64,000 nt of DNA from Anarhynchus alexandrinus (lineage: Eukaryota; Chordata; Aves; Charadriiformes; Charadriidae): NCBI GenBank assembly GCA_008711295.1, contig VUYV01000016.1, positions 2,252,162 through 2,316,161 of the forward strand. Direction: 5' to 3'. The translations under genes and the position numbers were made by a program. The notes beneath the pieces are model-generated. The model was given only the letters and a program-made list of their open reading frames with translations, ran no database searches and was not told the origin of the DNA. Position 1 is the stretch's first letter, and each line of letters starts with the position of its first letter. Positions 34,501 to 47,900 of the stretch are shown one piece after another.

Positions 34501-35664
34501 GCTATCAAGCCTTATCTGTATAAAGGATTCCTCACAGTTTCTGCCTTCCCCTGAACGTGACCTGTTGTCATGTAACATGGAATTCTTCTGCAAGTTGACT
34601 TGTAAGACACCTTGTTGGCCCATAAGGGTCAGCTGTGGAAAGGGCATAAAGGAACTATTAACACATTAGATCTTTCATCTGCACTGAAAATGGAAGATGT
34701 TATATTAAAGTGAGCAAGCCTGTATTTTAGCCCTTTACCTAGCCAGGTTAGCTGGTTTGGGCTATAAGTATCTACACTGCAATTGATATTTTCTCTTAAA
34801 GGTCAGCAGAGGAGTTAATGTTATCTCAGTAAGTCCTTGTTCCTCTCCAAATAATTTCTTTTAGGAACAGTTCAGTCCTAAGAGATGTGTTATATACCAT
34901 TCTTACATTACATGATTAGTTCTAGCTGGCTAAAAAACAGCAAGCCTAGTTTGATCTTGACAAGATCATTTTACCTCATTGTTTAAAAAGCAATTCTCTC
35001 ACAGGCCTTCTTGCCTTGTCTTCCCACTTCAGGAAAGAATGCAGATAGGATTCACTCAGGGCCTTTTTGTAAGACAGTTTCCACTGAGCATGTAAACAAT
35101 CTTCAGCAAAGCGTACAATACCTTTCTGTACCTGGAAGTAGTTATCTTTTTAGTGTCATTTTAGTTCAGATCAGCATTCCACTTCTGAAGCGAATCTCTG
35201 ATTGTCCCGATGTTCTGTGCTTTGATTCACATCATGATGTGGTATTGAAGCACAGGAACTGAATTCCTTTTGGATTAAACTGAAGTGGAAAATGCTGTAA
35301 TGCATCTAATGTACTCCAGCTGCAAACGGGCATTCAGTCAATTGAACCCAACTACAGCTTTTTTAAAATTAAAAATAAAAAAAGCGTGACATGGACATCA
35401 CACCCTCATCACCACCTATTTTGCTTTAAGTTGACACTCTTCCTGATCTACAAACACTACTAATGCAGTTGCAAGTTTAAGGATAATCTAATTCAATTCA
35501 GCACCTCCCTATTTCTAGTTGTACTTATCTCTTTTACAGAATTAGGTGTTCATCACGTAGTCACCCTCTCCCAACTAATTCTAATAGATTCAGAACTCTG
35601 TCTGTTCCCTGGGCAGAACAGCCAATTGCAAGTGTTATATTTAAAACTAAAGGTCCAATTACAG

Positions 35665-35800
35665 GACCAATTTATGATCTCAGTTGAGCCAGTATAAATC
35701 TGATATAGTTCATTGACTTTAACCTGACTGCAGTAGCTTTATTCCAGATTTGCTCATGTGTAATAAAATCAAGTTCAGACAATGGCTCTGATTATTACTT
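35665..35800. repeat. Old palindromic (MITE-like) interspersed repeat
   Basis: It reads like a decayed copy of a palindromic amniote repeat whose arms carry GATCTCAGTT..CCAGTATAAATCTG, with CATTGACTT at the centre. The second arm is visible as CAGATTTGCTCATGTG at 35745, inverse to the first (AAATCTG against CAGATTT). I recognise the pattern from reptile and bird genomes but cannot name the family with certainty. Edges are approximate. Confidence 0.45.
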
Positions 35801-36869
35801 TTTGAGAATTAACTAGTAATGCAAGTTGCAATACAGAGTCCTTCCACCTTTGAAACGAGGCTTCATAATTATCACTTGTGGGTCAAAAGCATATATTCAG
35901 TCCAATAGTGCTTCAAGGACTGAAGTGCTTTAAGGTTTTTTCTTAAGAAAGCAAGAGGTGGGCATATTGAGGCATGAAGACTTTAGCAACACTGTCTGGA
36001 AATAAGGACTGGTCACGTGGTATAATATATACATACAGAAATACAAAAAAGATTTTGTTTATCCAAAGTAACCAATAAGGTTAACTTTCTTTCTGTGTGC
36101 ATGCTGTAGAAATATTAAGAATTTTTATGGGTTTCAGTTTACAAGGTTTGGTGGAATTCTCCAAATGGGAAGTACGCTATGCAGAATCTGCAAAGGCCAA
36201 GTTTCTGCAGACTTGTTACTTTCAATATCCAGATTGAGAATAGAGATACTGGCCTAGAGTTTGAGTGCTTCCATCGTATTCTTTAGTGGATGTGCACATA
36301 TGCTGACTTTAGCACTGTCAAGCAATTTCTGTATATCCAACCATTCCAAAAACAATTCAAAGCACTTAAAATGAGACTTTTGCTTAGTATTACTCCCCAG
36401 AGGAGCCCATCTATCTGTAGCAGCTAATGCAGTTTAGTGAGGCAAATATCTAGAAAAAATTTAGATTTTGGTTTTTTTTCTGTACATTCCCTTATTCCTA
36501 TAGAAACATGGCAGCTTTCTGGGTGTGTCATTAAATATGTAGTAGAAATTTGTATACAGGTTGTTGGTTTCTTTAAACACATAAGAAGAGAATACTGTCT
36601 CATTTTTGTGCACTTTGCATAGTGTGGTTTAAAAACCCAGGTAGGCACGTATGACTTCCATAGTACACACAGCTATTGAATAAGCAAGCCTCAGTACCGC
36701 ATAGTCTCTTTTCAAACCAGAACTTAAAGTATGGTTTCAAGTTTTAGGTGAAGACTCCCCACCAGATATTTAGCATCTACACCTTCTTTCCTCTGTTTTT
36801 TTTCCACGTTATTTACCTGTCTGGGATTTCCTCAACAATGGCAGACACCTTAAAGGTTTTTGGTTGGTT

Positions 36870-36926
36870 GGGTTTTTTTGGTTTGGGTTTTTGGAGGTTT
36901 GTGGGGTTTTGGGGGGGGTTGTGGGG
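36870..36926 (+). repeat. G/T-rich tract with quadruplex potential
   Basis: Five G runs (3, 3, 4, 8 and 4 Gs) separated by T-rich loops. The last part, GGGG-TTTT-G8-TTGT-GGGG, satisfies the usual four-run, short-loop G-quadruplex rule. Confidence 0.75.
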
Positions 36927-39343
36927 TTTTTTTTGTTAACTTTATGCAGTTCAGTTATGTTGCATCATGCCAATTCTAGTTTGTGCCAGTTCCAGTTTGT
37001 CTTCCCCTTCCGCCCCCCTTACTGGCATTTTTCAGAGAATCCAGGGGGTAGTTTGAATTTCCTTGTTTCCTAGTACTTTAAAGACTAGCAGAAATATGGC
37101 AAGGGAAACATATGGTAGTGGAACTCTCTTTTGGGCGTTCACAGGCAGCCTAGTCCCCTGGCTTTTGTGGTAATTATTTATGAATTACTGGAGAAGAAAG
37201 GAACAGACACTCTAATAAGCAACTTACTTATGTTAGATAGTCCAATTGAAATAGGTATGACTATTCACCCCTGATGTTCAAGAAAGAAGAGCCATTCAGA
37301 AAAATATTTAAGTAAACATTTAACATAGATATCGATCTCAGAGCTGTCCAGATCAGGTATGGTTTTAAGTAAGTGCTATCCTCAGGGAAACTGATCCAAA
37401 ATTCCCTGAAATTCATAGATAACTCACTTTACTGTATGGAGTTTTATTTTTGTCAAATTAACAAGAAAGAAGTTAAGTAAGTGAATGATTCTCTGCCTAG
37501 TCATTCTGCTGCAAAATAGCTGCAGAGAGTTGATGGTCATAGTCGCTACTGGAACAGAAGACTGTAGATAGCAAGCACATGGGGACTGAACACAGGGTTA
37601 AAACAGAATTCAGGCATCTAAACTCAAACTACACTGCACACCATACATTAAATATATAATAAATAAACATGTTTCAATTAAAGCTAAAAGTCAAATTCTT
37701 CACACTGACAAAATTTTCTTACCTGGGAATCAGAATCTTGCATAACACAATCTACAACAGCTCTATCAACTTGAGTTTAAGTCTGTATGTTTGAATGCTT
37801 GAAATTAGTTTCAGGTGCAGTAGTCACAGAAAGAAAACATGTGCAGAGATACAACTTTTTAAAGAAATAACAAAACTGAAACAGGTTTAGAGAATTATCC
37901 ATCAAATTACATTTTTAAGAGTATCTATTAAAATGTTGATGAAAGAATTTAAGATGATGAGTCAGGGACACTAAAAGACCAAATGCATGGGTTCTACAAG
38001 ATATTACACTAAGTACTAAGAATTTCACTTTATAACCCAGTGTGATTAAATAGCATATTGCTGAAAATGCAGATGTTATACTACTATAGTAAAAAAGAAA
38101 AAAGTGTCTTTTAAAGATGTTTCTAATTAAATCATGAAAGATCACAAAGAAAATAGGGAGGGGCTGTGCTAAGATTGCAGTCATATAGAAGGACCAGGAT
38201 TTGAGGCTGATCTTTGAAGTTTCCTTCTTCAAACTACAAGACCTTGAAGCCATTGAAAGCTTGAAAGATTTTTCTGGTAAAATTGGGTAAAGTTATGGTT
38301 ATACCACTGAGTAATATGGGTGAGCTGCTTGTAAGGAAGGATTGTTTTTAAGGAAAATCTGTTTTTCGATTGACCTTAGACTAATATTTCTAAGGCAGCT
38401 AAAAAGAAAGCAACATTCACAGCAATGAAGATTCCTGCTAGCTATGTAATATTCAAATCTCAATTAAGTATGTTTTAAAATGGCAGTGATGAGGATAGAA
38501 ACTGTAAAATAATTCACCTATCTTTCAAATGAGAGATATTAGTAGAAAATAAGGCTTCAGCAAGGACAGTGGGGTTTATGAAAACAATCATTTAATTTTT
38601 TTTTATTTTTTAAAAAATCCAAATTTCTTAGTCATTAGACAAGTTTTTGAACTAAAAGAAGTGTTAGCATTCTGATATATTTTATAGGGTTAGAAGTACA
38701 TGTCAGTAAATGTTAAAATAGTCCATAACACAGCTGAGATTGTGGACCTTGCTTAATCTCAGAATATTCCATTACTTGTGGAATAACATCTTCTGTATTC
38801 CAGAGGCTTTTCTTCTGCCATTCAACCTACTGTCATTATGTATTGTTTGAAGGAAGTACTTAACCATAAGAAGTTATGGATTAATATGTTCAAGTATGGG
38901 AACAAATCCACGAATGTATGCCAGACCCCCTTGTTCTGGAATATTCCATTCATACTCTTAAATCCATATTTACAGGGTCAAGCCTGGCTCTTTGTCGCTA
39001 TTTTCTTCTACATAACCAAATTCTTCCAGGCCAAACAAGAAGTGTGTTTTGGTTCAGTCTAATGTTCTTTCTCCTTTATAGAAATTAAACAGCCCAATTT
39101 GGAAGCTGATCTTCACTTCCCAGCAAGTCAGTAGTAATTACTTGCTTCCAAGCTGGTCACGTTCTTCAAAACCTGAGACAAAATACTCCTGAAAATCAGG
39201 TGCCTGTCGAATTGTGAAACATATTCATTCTTGAAAACCTCTTCTGAAAAGGGCTGAAGGAAGAAAATCTTTATAGAGTTAGACTTGCCAGGCTCCTTGG
39301 CTGACAACCCAAACTAAAAGCTCTCTTGCATTTTTGATGTCTA

Positions 39344-39366
39344 GTCACATCTAGTCTAGATGTGAC
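39344..39366. repeat. Perfect 11-bp inverted repeat
   Basis: Arms GTCACATCTAG and CTAGATGTGAC are separated by one T. No flanking mobile-element signature is seen. Confidence 0.9.
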
Positions 39367-40007
39367 CTCTTCACCTACTCTTCTGGGGAACTGCTTTAGG
39401 TTGATTGCTTTATTCATGTCTATCTTATCTCTAAAGTTCTCATAACTTTTTTTGTTGTTTTAGTACAGTGACCGTACTATTAGCCCAGTTGGTAGTGTCT
39501 GAATTAACTCCAAATGATTAAGCCATCTGGTGAAGTTCAGTTTGTATTCTGTCTCTGGGAGTTAATTGGGTTTTATATGGCACATCTACTTCAGAAAGCA
39601 CATTGGGGCCTATAGCAGTGTGATATATTATAGATTTAACGCATCCCAATCCATTAAAACTTCATCAGATTCATTAACTGTAGTTTGTACATCCATTTCA
39701 GTAGACAAATTTGTTTCGTCATATGCATTTGCACTTGGCCATTATATCTAAGCATGTTTCCTCTTTCACAGCTTACAACTTTAGCCAGTGGCATCTCCTC
39801 TGTAGAAAGAACAGTTTGACTTCATCTCCTGAACATTTTAATTGCTTGCTAATGAATAGTACTTAGTATTTTACTATTTGAGCATTGGGTGGCGGTTAGT
39901 TTTTCTGCATATGTTTACCACTATTACATTTCACACAGCTTACAAAACTACTGCATGTTGCCTTTATTTCTAGCATCACAAACTATTATTGAAGGGGTCT
40001 GTTTTTG

Positions 40008-41908
40008 AATCACGGAATCACGGAATTTTCAGAGTTGGAAAGGACCTCTAGAGATCATCTAGTCCAACTCCCCTGCCAAAGCAGGATTGCCCAGAGCACA
40101 TTACTCAGGACTGCATCCAGGCGGGTCTTGAAAATCTCCAGAGAAGGGGACTCCACAACCTCCCTGGGCAGCCTGTGCCAGTGCTCTGTCACCCTAACCG
40201 TAAAGAATTTTTTCCGTGTATTTGAACGGAACTTCCTATGTTCCAACTTGTGCCCATTGCCCCTTGTCCTGTCACTGGGAACCACTGAAAAGAGTCTGGC
40301 TCCATCCTCCTTCAACCCACCCTTTAGATACTTGTAAGCAGTAATAAGGTCTCCCCTCAGCCTTCTCTTCTCCCGGCTAAAGAGTCCCAGCTCTCTCAGC
40401 CTTTCCTCATAAGGGAGATGCTCCAATCCCTCAATCCTCTTAGTTGCCCTACGCTGGNNNNNNNNNNNNNNNAGCATTCTTCCTCCCCAGGTGCAGGACC
40501 TTGCACTTGCTCTTGTTGAACCTCATTAGGTTCTTCTCTGCCCAGCTCTCCAACCTGTCCAGGTCATGCTGGATGGCAGCGCGGCCCTCTGGAGTGTCAG
40601 CCACCCCTCCCAGTTTGGTATCATCAGCGAACTTGCTGAGGATACACTCTGTCCCCTCATCTAGGTCATTAATGAATATATTGAACAAAATTGGACTGAG
40701 TATTGACCCCTGGGGAACACCGCTGGTTACAGGCCTCCAACTAGACTCTGTGCCGCTGATCACAACCCTCTGAGTTCTGTCACACAGCTAGCTCTCAATC
40801 CACCTTGCTGTCACCTCATCCAGCCCACACTTCCTCAGCTTCCTAATGAGGATGTTATGGGAGACAGTGTCAAAAGCCTTGCTGAAGTCAAGGTAGATGA
40901 CATCTATGGCTCTCCCCTCATCCAGCCAACCGGTTATAACATCATAGAAGGCTATCAGATTGGTCAAGCATGATTTACCCTTGGTAAATCCATGTTGACC
41001 ACTTCCAATAACTTCCTGTTCCTCAACGTGTTTGGAGAAGACATCCAGAATGAGTTGCTCCATTACCTTCCCAGGGACAGAGGTGAGACTAACCGGCCTG
41101 TAGTTTGCTGAGTCCTCCTTCTTGCTTTTTTTGAAGATTGGAGTGATGTCAGCCTTCCTCCAGTCCTCCGGCACCTCTCCTGTTCCCCATGACCTTTCAA
41201 AGACTATGGAGAGTGGTCTAGCAATAACATCTGCCAGCTTTCTCAGCACTCGCGGGTGCATCCCGTCAGGGCCCATGGACTTATGGATGTCCAGTTTGGC
41301 CAAGTGGTCTCTGACCCAGTCCTCCTCAACTGAGGGAAAATCTTCCTCTCTCCAGACCTTCCCCCTTGCCTCCAGGGTATGGGATTCGTGAGGGAAAGCT
41401 TTAGCAGTGAAGACCGAAGAAAAGAAGGCATTCAGTAACTCTGTCTTCTCTGTGTCTTCCACCACTAAGGCACCCGTCTCATTCATCAGTGGGCCTTCAT
41501 TTTCCCTAGTCTTCTTTTTTCTATTGATATACTGAAAGAATCTCTTCTTACTATCTTTAACTGCAGTGGTCAAGCTGAGTTCTGATTGAGCTTTGGCCCT
41601 TCTAATTTTCCCCTACATAGCTTCGTTATATCTTGGTAATCCTCATAAGTTGCCAACCCACTTTTCCAGAGAATGTAAGCTTTCCTTTTTTCCCTGAGGT
41701 CCAGCCAAAGCCGTCTATTTAGCCAGGCTGGTCTTCTTCTCTGTCGGCTCATTTTTCGAGACATGGGGATGGCCTTCTCCTGTGCTTCTAAGAGTACCTA
41801 CTTGAAGTATGACCAACTTTCCTGGGCACCGTTGCCCTTCAAAACTGCCTCCCAAGGGACACTCTTGACCATGCTCCTAAACAGGCTAAAGTCTGCCCTT
41901 CGGAATGT
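40008..41908 (-). mobile_element. CR1 LINE, long 5'-truncated copy with reverse transcriptase
   Basis: Its sense strand is minus. From 5' to 3' it has the linker after the endonuclease (RRPAWLNRRLWLDLREKRKA), the reverse transcriptase region ([70 protein letters not shown] and the catalytic FADD at 40620-40631), the C-terminal region ([34 protein letters not shown]) and a 3' tail of 8-bp AATCACGG repeats at 40008-40027. Defects are one in-frame TAG (40788-40790), a one-base loss in a G run near 41610, and a 15-N assembly gap at 40458-40472. The endonuclease domain is missing. So few defects suggest a recent but inactive copy. The tail differs from that of the intron 3 copy, so it belongs to a different CR1 subfamily. 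Confidence 0.95.
40458..40472. other. Assembly gap (15 N) inside CR1
   Basis: The gap joins CR1 positions that are normally about 90-110 codons apart: GRKN before it and QRRATK after it. The true missing sequence is therefore probably near 300 bp, not 15. Confidence 0.8.
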
Positions 41909-44900
41909 TTGTATAGAAACAGAATAATTAACTCAGTTTCTTTGTGACCATCTAAACTTTGCTCTCTGAGTGTATGCACAGGCATGTAATTTGGTTTTGC
42001 AAATATTAATTTTTTGCTGTACATAAAACAATTTTGCAGAGTGGATGCTTTCATGGTATGCCTAGTATCCAGCCAAAGTTGTAAATTTGAGAGATGTGAC
42101 TCTAGATACCATGACTATTTTTTAAAAGGCCTGGCTGCTGAGAGAAGCTTAAGTCGATGACATTGTGGCTTTCAGCAGAGCCTTGGAAGCACAAATTCTG
42201 TGTTCTCTATAGTAACAGTAAAATAGAAGAAAAAGTTTTTTCCTTAAAGCAATGCCTTTAATGATAATCTTATGATTCATCAGAGGCTGATTTTTTATTT
42301 ATGATCATTTAGAGGTTGCAAGTATTATGCAGTCTTTCCTCATATCTCTTCATCTTCGTGTGATTTCTTTTCTTTGGAATTTTTTTAATTGTTTAGCCTT
42401 GATCTTTGTCTTTCTTAAGATAAATGGATCTTTTTTACTCAGATATATTTCAGTTATTTTTCCAAAACTTGCTATTTCATTTAGAAATATTTTTATTATC
42501 AATGTAAATATTCACTGGTTTTGTAACATCCAAATTACTTGATACAATAATCCTGTAAAATGGTAACTATTTATAGCAAAATATTCAGCCTCCAAACAAT
42601 TCCATGGAAACTGAAATTTATCAGATTTTTAAAAATATTTTACAAGTATGTTTATTTTATACTTAGCTAGCCTCTATTTATTTAAAATATTATTGTAATA
42701 CTTTTTTTTCTAGAGTTACCATTTTTCATTAAGAGAAAAATATCAACAATCATTCTTACAAACCTTCTCTAGATTTTTTGATAAAGAGGGAATGACATTT
42801 TTATAAAAAAATAAACAACTCTGAAAAGGATGTAATCTTCCTCACAATACTTATGATCTTCAATTAAAAAAAAAACCTGAATTAAATTGTTTTGGTCCAG
42901 TCTTTTGAACGTTGCATGAGTAGGCCATTCACAACTAAAACATTCTGCACTGTCACCTGCATGTTGAAAATACTGCTTAGTGGTCTTTCCGTGCTACTAG
43001 TTGAAAAAGGAAATGCTTCTGTACCAATAACTTTTCTGGGTAGATCAATGTTTATTTGACTTTTTTTTTTTATTGTTCAGCAATTTCCAGCTATTTCTGG
43101 TTGCAAAGAAATATACAATAGGTCTTGAAACCCCCTGGGCCTATGACATGCAACAGCGTACATGATTTCTCTCCCTTCTGTCTTATTTTTTTACAGTTCT
43201 TCTTCCAGGAAAATTTGAGAGTGCTTCAACTGCTTCTGGGGTTGCAAAATTCCTTCCAGCATGAGGAACAGTGGTAAGTTCATTTGCTCTACTTTTGTCA
43301 AGATCACATTTATTTCTGACACTATATAATTAGAACAAGTGGTGGTTAAAAATTCTCTCCAAAACTAATTTCCTGCTCCCATTCAAAAGCATAGATCAAG
43401 GTCATGACAGGCTATGCTCCTCTCACATCCCAGCATGTACTGACTATAACGGATCCTCAACAAAATTCTGGAGTTGATACACCTAAAGAAGGCATTCCAT
43501 TCTTCCATTATGAGTTTTCCCCTTTTTAAAGACAAAACAAAACAGAAATCCCAACCATTTAAAGAGAAATTCAGTGGAAAAATCAAATGTGTTCAACATA
43601 CGGCATCCTGGAACACCTGATAATTTAAGTCTATGGTAAATGTCAAGAACATTTTTACTGTCCTCCCTACATTACCTCACTTGGATCATTTGTCTTTCAA
43701 AGGACTAGTAAACCTTAATTTGCTTTAGCAGCTTTGAATGGATTTTTATTGTTTCTTACCACAGCCTTTCAACTCTAGTAATTTGAAACTAAATATGAAC
43801 TGCAAAACTCAATCAATTCTGTAGTATTATTTTAATATCAATTTTTATATAATTAGCTCCCAAACTGTGTTCAATTACTGACAATTATTCTCATGCACTT
43901 TGAGGGACAACACTAATTTCACACTTAGCAGCATTTTAAAAGGAAGGTGATTCAAACACTATAGGAAAAAGTTCCTCTCTCAAGAGCTATACAGCATTGT
44001 TGCAAATTTTATGAGAAAAATAGGATTCTACTGTGGTACAATACCAGAATTCAGATTTTACAAAAACACACATGTATATGTGATTCTGTTTGGCAGGTAG
44101 TTCGTGTTAGCATTCTTACAATGCTAACTACGCCTATTATAAGCTTGGCTGTGTTCTTTTTAAACCAATAAAATTATGGAAAATTCCACAGAAATTGATG
44201 GGCCGGATTAAGACTAATGATTGAAGTGATATAGTCAGGATCTCTTAGATCCATATTCCTGTCTCTTAAATTGTCTTACAGATATTAGAAGCATCTCTCT
44301 TAGAACTGTTGCAAGGTGCTTTCCCACAATTTATAAAATCACGTTTTCTCATCTTCAGCCCATTCTTTCTCCCTATCCCGTAAGAATACGAGTGGAAAGG
44401 ATTGGTGATATAATTATGGTACTATGATAATGATACACAGCTTCTGTTCCAGTGAGGTCATTGGAACTATCAGTCACTTTGTAGGGGCAAGTTATTTTTG
44501 TTGTATCTATTTTGTTGCTGGACTCTCTGATGGATCTTGTGACAATTGGAAATTCTATTTATTTATGTGCATATTTTTAAAAGGTTGTCAGTAGACCCAG
44601 AGCATTGCCTGGATACTCTTATTATAGAGTAGTAAAAACCCAAATAAAGAAATAAATCAAATGACACCTTCCTCAAATGAGAGTTACAAAATGGACCTAA
44701 CAGATATTGATAAGCAGCAGTCTTTAGAAGATCTTCTAAATTATCTAGTATGTGCTATGAAGTTTAAGCAGATGAGACAAGGAAACAGAAGACTTATTGT
44801 CAAAACAGTATGCAGACACTTAACAACAAAAATAACAACCTTTTGTTGGCAAATGACAGCCAATCTTAGCTCTAGTGTATATCTCAATGATATGAAGGAA

Positions 44901-47900
44901 AGTTATACGATAAATAAAATTGTATGCATTGCAACTTCCCAAACACACTGAATGGCTGAAGAATAAAGACCAGTTACTAAATTCCTGCAAAGGATAGATA
45001 CAAGGTTATTTTAGTTTAAATGTAAATTTCAGGTAGAGTCCTACAAACACCATGAAGTGTAGTGGTTTTGTTGTTAAGATTTCATTCTTTATAGTAGGCC
45101 CTAATTTCAAGTGAAATGCTTATTTAAACTTCTATAATCATGTTGAGGTGAATCAAAGCCAGCCCACAGTACTAAGTGTGATAGCCAGTTGCAGGTTTTT
45201 CCAGTATCTTGTATTAGTTTGGTTCATATTTTTTCCAGAAAGCTGAGCTATATCTTCTTTCCCCTTTATGGAATAGCAGTGCTATTATATGTCACCAGGA
45301 AAAAAAGTCAAAACTTTATAAAACTGTAAGAGTCAACTACAGATCATGCCAGTGACTACTTGGGTAACACGAGTGACAAGATGAGAATGTAATAATAAAA
45401 GGAAGTTCCAAATCATGCTCAGTCAGCAACACTGGAAAAAGAAGACCTAACTTGGGGAAAAAGGGTGACCAAAATGCAGTGGAGCCCCTTGAGGACATAA
45501 GTAAATTATGACTTACAGGCTAAGCAGGATCTGTCTTTGGGGAAAAAGAGGAGCTGTGTGTGTATAAACCCCATCTTTGAAAGGTATATTAAAATGTAGA
45601 CTAATCCAAAGCCCACTGAAGGCAATACATTTTTTTTTTCTGCTGACTCGGGAGGCTTTGGATAACGATCCTGTAGGTGACAGAAGCAGCCTCAGAAGCT
45701 TTTGCAGACTAAGGAGAGGTATGATTTCTACAATATTCCACCATTTATATAGCTACAGTATTGAAAACGATCTCAATGCTGTTAGTAACGCTTAACAATC
45801 CACAACTTCATAGCAGTAGTTATCCTCTCTAAAGTGAGTAATATCTGAGAATTAGGGGCAAAAAGTATTTATAACAAGCACTGTAAAGGCCCTGACAAGA
45901 GCTTTTGCAGTTCCTCAGGTAAGTAATATGCATTTTAAAATTAGGTTGCTCTGATCTAGCTAATTGTGGTGGTTTTTAGCGCTGTAGATCCTAACTATTA
46001 TGTGAATAATGTCTTTCGAAAGAAGTTAGCTAAAAATTTTACCTATTTACACAGGACGTCTCTAAGGATATTTTTTACTGGATCACATAGCCTCAACAAA
46101 CAGTTTAAAGTTGAAAAACTGAAATAGCAAAAGATAAAATTCAGGGAACATAAAAGGTCAGGGCACAGAATCTCATAGTGAAGACAATTTGTATTGTGAG
46201 CTCACCTGCTTTTGTTTACCTATTGCAGTGTTCTTGATATATATGAAAACAATATGTACAGCAATACCTAGGCACAACATAGTCAGTTAATAATGGAGCT
46301 TCAGTCTTAACTGTGAATTCCCTTGCATTAGTTGGTATATTGCTGATATAGATAGGCTTTTGTGGCTTAATGCGTAGCAACACATAGAGTGTCAGCTGGA
46401 AATCCATTTTGTAGTTGTGGAACGATATACAGAATACAATAAACTCATTCCCACCTTCCCATGCCTTTCTTACAGTAGGAAGCCAACATTTAGAAACCCA
46501 TAGCAAACAAACACCTGCTAAGCATAAATCACAAGCATAAACACAGCACTGGACAAGTTCAGAGAGATATGATGGGAGAAAAATCTGTGAAAAACCTTAA
46601 TAGTCATTAGGAAAACCTAACATTTATTTCACAAACTGACAGGTGGCCAGTGAATCGACTTCAGAACAACCATAAAGAGAGAACTGGTTATTATGCTAGT
46701 AAAACTTAAACAGCAGAGCTTTTTAATAAGCTGCTCTCTGTTAGGAGTACACTGAGGGAGCCCAAGCAGGAAAAAGCAATAATCACATCTAGCAGTAACA
46801 AGAGGATCAGCTAATATCCATCATAATTTCTCCCTGTTTTGCTTCTCCCTATTAGTATGACATTTAGTAGAAGTAGGAGCAGCCTAACAAGATACTGAGA
46901 AAAACAGGTGCAGAAACAAAAGTGTCTTCCATTTAGAGAGTCAGCATTTTTCTTTGAAAAAAAAACTCTTTGTACTGTGCAGGTTGAAGCCTAGGTTGCC
47001 TATTGTTTATACCCATTGTGTGATGTGTGCACTATTTTATCTCTTCCTGTGGAGTTTGGTTGTGAGATACATAACACGTGCCCATAAAGTTACCCAGAAA
47101 TGCACGGAAAAGGTTCAATATATGTCACGGCAAGCGTATTTCTTTGTTAATTCCATAAAGACAGTCTGGAAAAGCCAAGTCTCCTACAATTTTTGTGTCC
47201 ACAGTGGGGAGAAAACAGCACGTTGCATGCTATCATTATCATAGAATTATAGTGTACTATGTAATACTTTTGCTCTTGCCAGAGAATGATAGTGGAAATG
47301 GCATTGCCCCCTTACTAATGCTTAATGTATGACCAATCAGAAGCTGAAAATCATATGACCAGTGGCAGCTTATGCCATCCCATCAGTTAGTAAATTGGAT
47401 GCAGTTTGTCAGATGGACACAATATCCCTCCACTGTAGGTGGTCTCTGTTTCATTAGGTTTCAGATTGATGGTAGTCAACAATAATCCAAAAGTGTGCAA
47501 TAGGTACATCAACCTCATTTTTCATTAACAGTGCTTCCCAAATGTATTGGAAGCAGGTACAAAACATAGATTTTGTTTGGCTTACTTTGATCCATGCAGA
47601 GGCTATTGGGTATCTGACTTCGCTGCTGGAGGCTTATGATTTCGGTTAGCAGAACCTGGTAGAGCAACTGGATGAGGTGTTTTTGATATAATCTAGTCAT
47701 TTAGGTATGATGCAGAAATAGTGGGTGGCAAAGCTGCTAATTTTTTTTTTCAATGAAGTAATGAGCAACCAACATTCTATTTACATACAAGGCATTGGAG
47801 TTACTAGAGCATCTTTCTAAATTACGTGGTAGATACAAGAGCGCTAGTGATTTTTTTTTCTGTATTTCCCAAGAGATTAACAGAAATGTTGGTGCATATT

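Larger units (their letters stand above)
27181..40007. other. Intergenic region upstream of FANCL, first part
   Basis: No protein-coding gene is recognised in these 12.8 kb. The longest open frames (for example 148 codons at 30956-31402) resemble no family I know. It contains a possible non-coding exon at 30865-31001, a 12-nt tandem repeat at 31504, an old palindromic repeat at about 35.67 kb, a G-rich tract at 36.87 kb and a perfect short palindrome at 39.34 kb. Confidence 0.7.

Noticed and set aside
41122..41391. 89-codon plus-strand frame
   Set aside because: It is the antisense shadow of the CR1 reverse transcriptase.
44661..44951. 96-codon plus-strand frame
   Set aside because: It begins with a plausible ATG, but no family is recognised and there is no promoter or splice context.
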